Shown: positions 55,529-64,000 of the stretch, in pieces
Numbering within the stretch: the stretch's first letter is position 1
Layout: the number at the start of each line of letters is the position of its first letter
Assembly: GCA_010015675.1 (NCBI GenBank)
Contig: ML976988.1
Location: forward strand, 558,932-622,931
Reading direction: 5' to 3'
From: Byssothecium circinans
Lineage: Eukaryota > Ascomycota > Dothideomycetes > Pleosporales > Massarinaceae
Length of the DNA: 64,000 bases
Translations under genes and position numbers: made by a program
Notes under the pieces: model-generated
What the model was told of the DNA's origin: nothing
Seen by the model: the letters and a program-made list of their open reading frames with translations, nothing else
Database searches by the model: none

Positions 55529-56867
55529 CTACTTTCTTCTTGTTTTACCAGCTAAATTACGACCCCGTTTTGTCGACATCCTACATGCCATCACGAGCGG
55601 CGGATTGTCCGTTTTCCTCCGCTTTATTTGACGTGAAGGAAGCGTGACGTCGTCATCACTATCTTCCCTCTCCATTACTCCTTTTAGCAGATTAGCAAGC
55701 CTACTTTTCAATACATCATTGACGAATTGGTCCAGTGATTTTATACCTGTGCTCTGTAGCCGTATCCTCATCCAGAAACCACTCAAATGCTTTCCAACTA
55801 GGATCCCTTCCAACAGCATGGGGAGATTTTGGCATGTGTAATGCAACCTCCCTTTATTTTTGGCCCATAAGGCTCGATACCCTGACCCAATTTTTCCCCT
55901 CGATGGGTCCGCACAGCCAAATCGGTGAAACAGGATACACGATAAAAGCTGGTTTCGTAAATGATACTACCTGGGTCTTCTTAGTATTCCATAGTAGATC
56001 TAGGCATCGTATATCAAACCGTGCGCCCTCTTTGGGATGCATTTTAATGTTGATATCACAGCCCCGCACGGCGAGATCCATCGCCGTTCCCAGCTCACAA
56101 CCTTCTTGACCAGTTCTGAACTGAGCTAAGCTGTAGTAAGATTCATCATATTCCACTCCATTTGTAACGGTCCGTCCATAGAAAGTGTGGGTAAGCTCGA
56201 GCACTAATGTGCTTGCGCTTGCCCATGTTGTTTGGACGTCTGCATCGTGAGTACGTGAACAATCGGGTTGGGAGAAATACTGCCGGTTTGTGTCGTTTAT
56301 TATGATACAGTGCAATTTACCTTTTCCGAGTAGTTTTGAAGCATACCCTCTCTGGTCGATATGAAATTCCTTATCGAGTTCAGAAAGCCCTACCACAAGC
56401 AGGACCTGAACCGGTGGAGTGTTTTCATTTACTGGCCTTGGAAATGCGCCAAACAAGAATCTGAGTCGCTTAGCCATTGCTTCGGGATCTTCCTGGACCA
56501 GGCGGTTCTCTTGCTTATCGTAATGTAGGTAATGCTTTCCTACCCTAGGGCCAGGATCTTCGGGATCCAAGATCTGCGTACCATTTCTGAACTTCCGTAA
56601 AACAGTAAAGAATGCTTCGGATTGGACTATGTGAGTAGCGAGTTGGAACATGGGTTCGAGTCGTGCCCACAACACCTTACCTTCGTCTGTTGTCAAGTCT
56701 TCCAAGGGCCAGTTGGCCGCCCTAAAAAGGGGATCCGGGTTGTTAGTTAGCCTGTTCCAGTTATCGGAGATGTGTGAAATAATCGTCTCTAAGAACAAAG
56801 TCTTCATCGATTCCAACGTATTCCACGCATCTTCTCCACCGCTCTTAGTTATGAACGCTTGTACCAT
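55529..56867 (-). pseudogene. HExxH-like family, paralog 3, frameshifted
   Basis: The frame from ATG 56867 encodes 337 residues and ends at 55854. It matches paralog 2 through DPLFRAANWP, EPMFQLATHIVQSEAFFTVLRKF, LHCIIINDTNRQYFSQP, ELGTAMDLAVRGCDIN and FIVYPVSPIWL. Then the frame fails: the expected continuation (GRLHYTCQNLPML to a basic end with RQIKRRKTD) is in another frame, open from about 55880 to 55529. The only GT-AG pairs there would give introns under 40 bp, so a frameshift is likelier. The zincin motif is reduced to LELTH (first His lost). The remaining protein could still be made without its C-terminus. Confidence 0.7.
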
Positions 56868-58178
56868 ATCGTTTGAATTTACTATAGGTGGTTCTCTCTT
56901 ACAACGCGATGTTGATGGTTTTGGTAGGTTGCTACTATGATTGCTCTCCTCGCAGGAGTTATCGGTTATTGCTTAACGAGAAGTTTGAGCGACACGGGTC
57001 TTTCTTCTCTGTACGTTCTGGCCTACTAGAATTGCTATAGCTACAGAAATTACAACACTCTTCACTGAACAGCATAAAGCTAGGGAATTAACAATGGCTT
57101 TGATAATGACATGAACAAAGAGCCAATAATACCTGGTAAACAAAGGTGCGGAGTTGGATACGTGTGCACAAGGAAGCTCGAAAGTCGGCAAGGAAACTTC
57201 AATCTGTTGACATTGAGTCACTTTGCCTGATAAATTTATCCCGTTTTAATCGCTTTGGTATTTTTAGGTTCCAGCAAGCCCTTTTGGGCAGAGACGGCAG
57301 ACAAAGATATGACAGGGCCCTTGATCTGAGTCGATCAGACCAGCAGTAAGATTCTGGATGCGTGTGGGAAGATTTAAGCGCTAAAGGCCTACTTGAGATT
57401 GTTTTATGCAGATCAAGAAGAGTTAAATAGTGTCATGAGACTTCAAATGCCTTATTTCTTGTCACTGTTTTGAGTCATAGTAAGCTGACCACATACATGA
57501 TCGCTTTTGGCACGCTCACGAGAATCAAATTACTCTAGGAATGACTTGGTTTTTAACACAAATTTATTTGCAATATGGCTGTGAGTATCTCACCTATTGT
57601 ATAGGCTCTTGCGGTATTCGAGCGGCCGCCCAACATCTCGAGTTGAGTTAATATAGTCACGTGATCTATGCTTTTTTGAGATCACTCCTGTCAGATCCCG
57701 GATAAACAAAATGTAGATGCAGATTGATCCAATTACGGTATTTAATCATCAAATTCTATGAGCTGCCAATAAATATGGTAGCTCTGTCCATATGTCATGA
57801 CAAAAGTTTGGAGTCCACTTGGATGGCAAGTGCCTGAAAGGATATTAAGTGGTTATCCTATGCCATCCTTCAATGTTCGTATGAACGTCAAACCAAAACG
57901 GTCTGAAATATGTGACTTGGCAAGTTGAACCAGAACTCTCATAAACTGGGTCCCTTGCGCTGTCGAGTTGCACCCAGAACTTTGTCGCTGGCATGGGGTT
58001 TTAGGGAAAGAGGCATGTAATCGATCGTGGAAGTGCGTCGGCGTGCGTAGAATCTTCCCAAACAAGTTTGTGCCTTTGCTTAGTGAGACATAGAAGCTCA
58101 TATTGATGGTATAAATTGACAAGAGATCCTATCCAGCACCAAACAAACCAGTAACTTCTCCCAACCACCACAACACTC
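56868..58178. other. Intergenic, 1.3 kb, no gene seen
   Basis: AT-leaning, with short ORFs only. A perfect GCGGCCGC lies at about 57622. Upstream sequence of paralog 3. Confidence 0.55.
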
Positions 58179-58367
58179 ATGTTAGACCCCACAAAAGTCC
58201 GCGCCGCCGCAAATAGGGTCGAAGCAGCCCGTGAACTTCAACGCGGAGAGCCGGGAAGTATTCTTCGTCAAATCGCCTCCTTGAAGGTGGAATGTATCCA
58301 AATCGAACGAGATTTGGCGTTAGCCAGTGAGAAGTTTGGTCAGCTACATCCTGACTGCCGTCGCTAA
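58179..58367 (+). CDS. Small hypothetical helical protein
   Basis: A 62-residue ORF starting ATG after a leader rich in CCAACCACCACAACACTC, which is typical before fungal start codons. The sequence (RAAANRVEAARELQRG, then SLKVECIQIERDLALASEKFGQLH) is strongly helical and amphipathic, coiled-coil-like. No family recognised. It could be one exon of a longer gene. Confidence 0.35.
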   Translation: MLDPTKVRAAANRVEAARELQRGEPGSILRQIASLKVECIQIERDLALASEKFGQLHPDCRR

Positions 58368-58724
58368 GTACATGTATTGACGGAGAAACGAGGAAAATTA
58401 CGGTGAAGGAAGTAGGAAGTGGAAGGTGGTTGGGATCCGATACGGGCCATGTGCCCAAAAGACATGCTGTGGAAATTATGGAAGAGGTTGAGCATTATCT
58501 TTGTGAAGCCATGGATACCGATCGGTAGGGAACTATTGCATAGTCTGTTTTAAATGGCTGGCAATGAGTCAAAGGCTAAAACCATATTAAAATACAGGAT
58601 TGCTGTTGAACTGATCATATACACTCTCGACAAAGCTTTGCGCGCGCTATCCGTTAAAGCGGTAACTGTAATACCACATGGAGTGAAGAGGACTGTTGAC
58701 TGTGTACCTCCCACCGGAAAATGA
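58368..58724. other. Intergenic, no gene seen
   Basis: A 357-bp stretch between two small genes; no ORF of note. Confidence 0.5.
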
Positions 58725-59220
58725 CTATCCCTCCTGGCTGTCTAAAATAACCTCTACAAGACAAGTAGACGACTTATTCCTGTTGATTTGCGTCATCCCC
58801 GGCTTCACCTTTTCGATCATCTCATCGGCAGTAGCCATCAAATTGTTGACAGCATCCTCAAAGCCCTCCGTGCTGCTCGCTCGGACCCACGGTCTCGTAA
58901 CCTGTCGCCCTAGCTGCCTCCTCTCGATGAAGATGGTAATCTTGTAATTGTCAAGTCGGCAGTCCGTAGAGTTGCAGCAGCAGTGTTTGTATCCGCAAAC
59001 TGACGGCCCCGAGACGGCGATGAAGATATCGGCTGCCGTTAGAGATGGTCGCACAACTTTGAACAGTGTGTTAAGATGCTCTACATATATAAGCGCTAGT
59101 TTTAAAGAAGAGTCCCGGGTGTTACATACGGACCAAGGTATCGATCTGATGGCCAGGAATTTCTCCTGTCAGGCTGAGACGGAGTTTCTCCTCGAGGAAA
59201 GAATGCAGGGCGTCGGACAT
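58725..59220 (-). CDS. Small hypothetical protein, two exons
   Basis: Exons 59220-59130 and 59056-58725, around a 73-bp intron (GTATGT donor, CTTAAC branch, AAG acceptor), close to 140 residues starting MSDALHSFLEEKLRLSLTGE. The middle has a Cys cluster (SVCGYKHCCCNSTDC) and the end is mixed charged. The intron signals and clean frame closure are the evidence; no domain is recognised. There is no signal peptide. Confidence 0.45.
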
Positions 59221-60121
59221 GATGATGATGCATGGATTTTCTATGGAGAGGTCTTGACTGTATTCTAAAGTAGCCATTTCGTAGGCGTCGTTGTGGTTGT
59301 GTGCTGTTCTAGCAGTGTGGAAAGCTCATGATATCTGCTGGCATGTACTCAATGACGTGGGTGATTCCATGTGTCAAACTCTTCAATGAAACGTGTTGTT
59401 TGGATTGCTATGTTGGTGACAAGTTGTACAAGCCTAAGCGTTAGTACCCAAGCCTCGTAAATTGAATGGGCGTTGTGTTGCCATCAAACTGCGGCGTTCC
59501 TTGTTCACATTCTGACTTGTTTGTGAAGCAGTAACCTTATTCCAACACCGTGTGTGTTGAAGAGTCACATGTATACGTGCTGAAAGTCGGTACATTCAAT
59601 ATCACACGTAGCATCTTCGAAGTTTAGGTAGTGCATGACGTCGATTGGTCGGGGCGAGAAGTGACGGCATATACGACCGGCATATAGTAGATGACTCAGA
59701 GAAGGATGGTAAGGCCTGTTTATGGAAGCCCTTTTCGAAGTCGTTGATGGACGTGATGGACTTCACTGCAATTGATGTATGGTAGGTGGCAGTCGGGGTG
59801 AAGAGAGATGGGACGACGGGCTAGAGGTGGGAAGGCATTAGCGAGTGCACGGACCAGTCTCGAAAGTTTTCCTCCTTTTCTATTCCTGGTATCTCAACCA
59901 TACCACGACATCGCCAGCGACATCACACTAATTATCTATTGCACATTGTGTGTGCTTGATGAAGTCCATCAGATCTCTGTATGGATTGATGACAAGGTAC
60001 AGCCGAGGACTCTCCCCTCCTTCCCAACAGCCTCATCGCAAGGCCTTGGCAGGACCTAGAGCCATGGATCTTTCTACGAGCACATCCGCCGAAGTTCGTA
60101 TGTCGACTCCTGTTCATTTGG
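59221..60121. other. Intergenic, upstream of the AlkB-like gene
   Basis: A 901-bp stretch. Near its right end, 60063-60121 holds an ATG followed by a GTATGT donor-like site at about 60096; with the ACTAACCAGTTGCAG at 60131-60145 this resembles an intron, so an upstream exon of the next gene is possible, although the frame does not match. Confidence 0.45.
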
Positions 60122-61219
60122 ATGGGTCGAACTAACCAGTTGCAGAAGAAAGGTTCGGTGCAGCATGATACTCATGCACTACCTCCCAACTTCATCACAA
60201 GGGCGCATTGGAAATACCAAAGCATGAGAAAGGCCGACCTGGAGACCGACCCAAGCATAGTTGATCTCAGCAATAGGGACAGCTTAAGCGAAGAGAAAAA
60301 TCAGATATGGCGTCCAGCCGGTGTCATTTCGGCCTCACGCATTCAAGGTGCTTGTGAGGCGTACGCTGGAGGCAAGCCTTTAAAGACGCCGCCTCAAGAT
60401 GCGCCGTGCTTTGAGCATCGCGACTTCCCCGGATTACAAGTCATACCTGGACTACTCCCACCGGAAACTCAAGTTCTGTTCACTTCATGCTTGATGCATC
60501 GAGATCTTGCCGATCCTGAGCACAAGATTAACCTGCAGGCGGACTTCAACATCCCATATCCACCATCAACTTCCTCAGACCGGCAGCGTTTCGACACGTC
60601 ATTTTTTCAGCGCGACCGTGCTTCTTCAGATGGAATCTTGATACCGAAGACACCTGAATCGCACAAAGCGTTGAACAACGAGCAGTTCCTCTACACGAGA
60701 CTGCGCTGGCTCACTTTGGGTGATCAATACGATTGGCCGACCCGCAGCTACAACAAGCACGCAACTCCATTTCCCGAGGATCTTTCCACACTGGTTACGG
60801 GTCTCTTTCCTCACATCCGTCCGGAATCTGGAGTTGTCTTGATGTATGGCGCAAAAGACTTCATGCCCGTTCATCGAGACGTCAGTGAGCAGTGTCAACG
60901 TGCTCTTGCAAGTTTTAGTGTTGGCTGCGATGGTATCTTCATCATGGCCCGCGGCGAAGATGATGGCGAAGGCGAGAACGTTCCTAGAACTGCGGCTATA
61001 AGGGTTCGCAGTGGAGACTGTGTTCACCTTGATGGAGAAGCTCGCTGGGCCTGGCACGCAATGGCAAGGACAATACCGAGTACCTGTCCAGCTCATCTAG
61101 CGGACTGGCCGGTCGGTACCCCTGGTGCTACGCCTCAAGAGCAGAAATTTTATAAGAAATGGAAGGGATATATGGGTACGAAGAGGATCAATGTGTCCTG
61201 TCGACAGGTCTGGGATTAA
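60122..61219 (+). CDS. AlkB-like 2-oxoglutarate/Fe(II) dioxygenase, ALKBH1 type
   Basis: One long exon, 365 residues as annotated. The Fe-binding His-x-Asp is in PVHRDVSE (about residues 251-253). The distal His is in ARWAWHAMARTIPSTCP (about 312), and the 2-oxoglutarate-binding RxNxxxR is RINVSCR near the end. LRWLTLGDQYDWPTRSY is the conserved nucleotide-recognition region of ALKBH1. These enzymes demethylate DNA or tRNA. The true start may lie upstream: the first eight codons include an ACTAAC-CAG branch/acceptor pair, so the first codons could be intronic. Confidence 0.88.
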   Translation: MGRTNQLQKKGSVQHDTHALPPNFITRAHWKYQSMRKADLETDPSIVDLSNRDSLSEEKNQIWRPAGVISASRIQGACEAYAGGKPLKTPPQDAPCFEHRDFPGLQVIPGLLPPETQVLFTSCLMHRDLADPEHKINLQADFNIPYPPSTSSDRQRFDTSFFQRDRASSDGILIPKTPESHKALNNEQFLYTRLRWLTLGDQYDWPTRSYNKHATPFPEDLSTLVTGLFPHIRPESGVVLMYGAKDFMPVHRDVSEQCQRALASFSVGCDGIFIMARGEDDGEGENVPRTAAIRVRSGDCVHLDGEARWAWHAMARTIPSTCPAHLADWPVGTPGATPQEQKFYKKWKGYMGTKRINVSCRQVWD

Positions 61220-62046
61220 TAAAACCTAACGCGGTATCGCCGTAGGCTCCATTCTTAAATACAGCATCTATCGACGATATTGGACACGGGAAGGTCACCT
61301 TGATCAAAGTCATGGAATAACGTGCTCACCATTCTGTGTCTTTCAAGGTACCCAGAATCATTCCGGTTTGCTATCAAGATACGCTTCAAATATCTCATTC
61401 GATGACAATGATGGTGCTATATCAAAGGCACTTCGCCGCGTCCAACAACATTATTGATAATCCTCCACCGCCCACGATGACATCCATCCACCCATCCCCT
61501 CTGCCCGCCAAAGTCAGAGGAACACCCACCCGAAAGCACCACAGCCGCCCCACACCACACCCATCCCGCTTACTTAGGGACCGTGCGATATGCAACAAGC
61601 GGGCCGTCTCCCCTCCCACAGTTCGCCTCCCGACGCTAACGCTCCAGCCCCTGGCCGGGACAGCCGCAAATCTCCCGTTGCGGCCATTCTGGTTCGTCCA
61701 CCATGCACGATTCGGAGCAATACCTTCCAACGCGATGCTCAGAACGCGCAAGATCCACAGTTTTGAAAGGTGGGACAAAGCCGGGCGCATGCCGCCAGCC
61801 GCGAATCAGCGGCGGAGGCCGGCGGGTGAGTGAGCATGGCCATGCGTGCATGCCTCGTGTTAAAACTTAAAACCCTCCTCGCGTGCACGCTCAGACCCTT
61901 TTTATTTCCTTTTTGCTTATTTGACAGCGCCTATAAGTTTATCATATCGTTGTTTTTGTTTTTTTGTTTCTATAAGCGACGTCTTGTTTGTCGTTAGTTT
62001 TTGCGAAGAAAAGAAAAAGAAAGGAACAGATGCCGCATCCGCCACC
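61220..62046. promoter_or_regulatory. Intergenic, promoter of the UNC93-like gene
   Basis: An 827-bp stretch with CACCC-rich sequence at 61490-61570 and a T-rich leader at 61890-61980. A 165-codon ORF at 61336 has no recognisable domain and probably arises from the biased composition. Confidence 0.5.
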
Positions 62047-63641
62047 ATGGTCCTTAAAATCTTCAACCGCGAGATACGCTACCACAGCCCCTGGGTCCAA
62101 AACATCATCAGCGGCATCGGCGTAGGCGCCTCGGCCGGCATCTACGTTGCGCTGAACCTGCTCGGCGCCGGCGGCGGCAGACCCGACGCCGCGCATGTCG
62201 TCCAAGTAGTCAACGCGACATTATGCTCCGTCTGGTTCTTCTCGTCCTCGTTCGGCGGGTCCATCTTGAACAAACTAGGTCCCGGCCTCACCATGTGTCT
62301 TGGAGTCCAGACATATGCGGTCTATGTCGGGTCGCTGTGGTACTACGATGAGATAGGGAAAACCGGATATCCGTACGCTGCTGGGCCCATCATTGGCATC
62401 GGTGCGGGAATGGTGTTTATTACCGCGGGATACATATCGACGGCGTATCCCGAGGAGAAGGAGAAGGGGTCGTATGCGACCATGTTGATGAATATGCAGG
62501 GTTTGGGGTCGGTGATTGGGGGGATTATTCCTGTTATTATTAATAAGGATAAGGACGTTGCGGCGGGTGTTCCCAGGCCTGTTTACATCTCCTTTATCAT
62601 TATCATGATTGTGGGAGGGTTGATCACGCTTTCGCTCCTAAGGCCGCAGACGCTGAAGAGAGACGATGGGTCTGTGGTCGCGGTGCATCCGCCGCGAGGC
62701 GCTTGGGAGGAGTTGAGGTCGAATTTGTTGATCTTTACGGATCCGATTCTGCTCATGATGTTGCCGGCTTTCTTCCCTGCGGAGTGCTTCTTGGTGTACA
62801 GTGGTTCCGTCAATGGTACGTCCCAACGCTTGATAACTACGAAGAGAATCTACTTACAAGAGTATCTAGTCTATTTAAACAGTCTCCGCGCTCGCTCACT
62901 CCTCTCCTTCATCGCCGTATGTCTGCAAATCCCCGCTGGCTGGGCCCTCCAATGGATCCTCGACCGCCCGCAATGGGGACGCCGAAAGCGCGGCCTCGTC
63001 GGCCTCACCATCGTCTCCGTCCCCTTAGTAGCAGCCTGGGTATGGGAAATGATCCGCGTGCGCAACTACGACCGCAGCGTCCCCGTCACCGATCCCACAG
63101 ATTGGAACGAGCCGAGATTCGGATGGATCTTCGCGCTCTTCATGCTGAACTGGGTCTTTTCGGTAAGCCTCCACCGAAACCATTTCTATACAATACCATT
63201 GTCCTTGTACTAATGATATGAATTTAGCAACTCTGGCACAACATCGTCTACTACTGGATCGGCGCCATAACCAACTCCCCCCAGAAACTAACGCACTACG
63301 TCGGCGTTTTCCGCGGCGTCCTCGGCGCCGGAGAAGCTGTTTGTTTCGGTCTCGATTCTATTAAGATCCCTTTCATCGCTGAGGCGGGCGGTGTCTTGCT
63401 CTTTTACATCCTCGGTATCGCCAGCTTTTACTATCTGGGGATTTATCATATCAAGGATACGAATTACGACCATCGGGAGGAGGGCGCGGTGATTCCGAAT
63501 CATGTGCTGGAGGGACGCGGGTTGACCGAGGGCCAGAATGTGGAGGAGATTAAACGCGCGGCGAGTGTGGGAGAGGTGAGGGTTGTTAGGGGGGATGAGG
63601 AGGTGGGGGAGAAGAATGGGGTCAGTGGGAGGAGTGCGTAA
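62047..63641 (+). CDS. UNC93-like MFS membrane protein
   Basis: Three exons (62047-62815, 62870-63162, 63228-63641) close to 491 residues. The start GCCACCATGG is an ideal Kozak context. About 11 spans are visible, including WVQNIISGIGVGASAGIYVA, GPIIGIGAGMVFITAGYIST and GLVGLTIVSVPLVAAWVW. SYATMLMNMQGLGSVIGGII and HYVGVFRGVLGAGEAVCFGL are typical of fungal UNC93/DUF895 proteins, found in plasma membrane or ER. The cytosolic tail is charged. Intron 1 (54 bp) is a multiple of three and lacks a stop. Transported substrate is unknown. Confidence 0.9.
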
Positions 63642-64000
63642 GCGGTGTGTGGAATGGGGATATACTGGACGTTTTGGGTTCGGGGCTAGAGAGAGTAGAT
63701 GTTCGATTGGAAAGTAAGAGCAGGATGCTAACAGTACGGCTCATAGAGTTTTTACCCCTCGCGCGTTTTGTAATTACAACAGTGCACGAATCGATGAAGA
63801 AAACTAAAAATCATTCTTTATCCTCACTGCTCTTCTAAGCAGACACTGTTACATTATTCGTCTCATTTTCGAACATCGACAAGCCCAAATAACAATCCCG
63901 ACTAACACTAACGTTCCTGCCCCCTCCGTTCCCCCGATCTCAAATCATCTTCTCCAACCAGCGCCACACATACGCAATCGCGAATCAGTTCCCTCGTAGC
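63642..64000. other. 3' flank, no gene seen
   Basis: The last 359 bp has no coding signal; the CT/CA-rich end (about 63900-64000) might be the leader of a gene outside the window. Confidence 0.5.

Noticed and set aside
55857..55895. A short intron that would join the two frames of paralog 3
   Set aside because: The only GT-AG pairs give introns below 40 bp, shorter than any other intron in the window, so a frameshift is preferred.
60063..60121. An upstream exon of the AlkB-like gene ending at a GTATGT donor
   Set aside because: The donor, branch and acceptor look good, but the frame from ATG 60063 does not match the dioxygenase frame, so it was kept only as a possibility.
1..64000. CRISPR array, operons with ribosome binding sites, riboswitches
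   Set aside because: The DNA is eukaryotic; no spacer-repeat array or bacterial-type signals are present.

Overview
This is nuclear DNA of a filamentous ascomycete (Pezizomycotina). Genes are split by short introns (about 46-119 bp) with GTAWGT-type donors, CTAAC/CTGAC branch sites and YAG acceptors. Families are fungal (Zn2Cys6 regulator, fungal EMC1, KREV1/RSR1, MARVEL and UNC93-like proteins). The transposon copies carry the CpA-to-TpA mutations of repeat-induced point mutation (RIP). I cannot assign a class or species safely.

Layout. 1-4,500: AT-rich RIPped transposons; a 1.85-kb Fot1/pogo element sits inside an older, inverted, more degraded copy of itself. 5.0-22.8 kb: a carbohydrate-catabolism cluster with an intracellular GH78 alpha-L-rhamnosidase, a Zn2Cys6 regulator, a PA14-containing GH3 beta-glucosidase, a GH5 glucosidase, a DUF1593 protein, a broken GH43 gene and an MFS sugar transporter. 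24.7-25.6 kb: a short-chain dehydrogenase. 25.9-28.2 kb: a second transposon island with a 765-base assembly gap, an LTR remnant and hairpin-rich repeats. 28.3-50.8 kb: mainly housekeeping and accessory genes (zinc-finger-like ORF, small secreted protein, VWA protein, KREV1 GTPase, EMC1, a second dehydrogenase, annexin, MARVEL protein, GST, cyclase/formamidase-like enzyme). 51.0-56.9 kb: three same-strand paralogs of a family I do not recognise; one is intact with an HExxH motif and two are damaged. 58.1-63.6 kb: two small hypothetical genes, an AlkB-like dioxygenase and an UNC93-like transporter.

How the genes work together. None of the cluster's hydrolases shows a signal peptide, so the simplest model is import of a rhamnosylated or glucosylated plant glycoside by the transporter, then removal of rhamnose (GH78) and glucose (GH3, GH5) inside the cell, under the adjacent Zn2Cys6 regulator. 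A CGG/CCG inverted repeat, best form TCGGGG-N5-CCCCGA, lies about 310-410 bp upstream of most cluster start codons (about 620 bp for GH5), and is a candidate operator for that regulator. The two most unusual items are this shared motif and the degenerating HExxH paralog array.

Gene models were spliced by eye from donor, branch and acceptor sites and checked for reading-frame closure. Family names rest on motif recognition, not on database searches.
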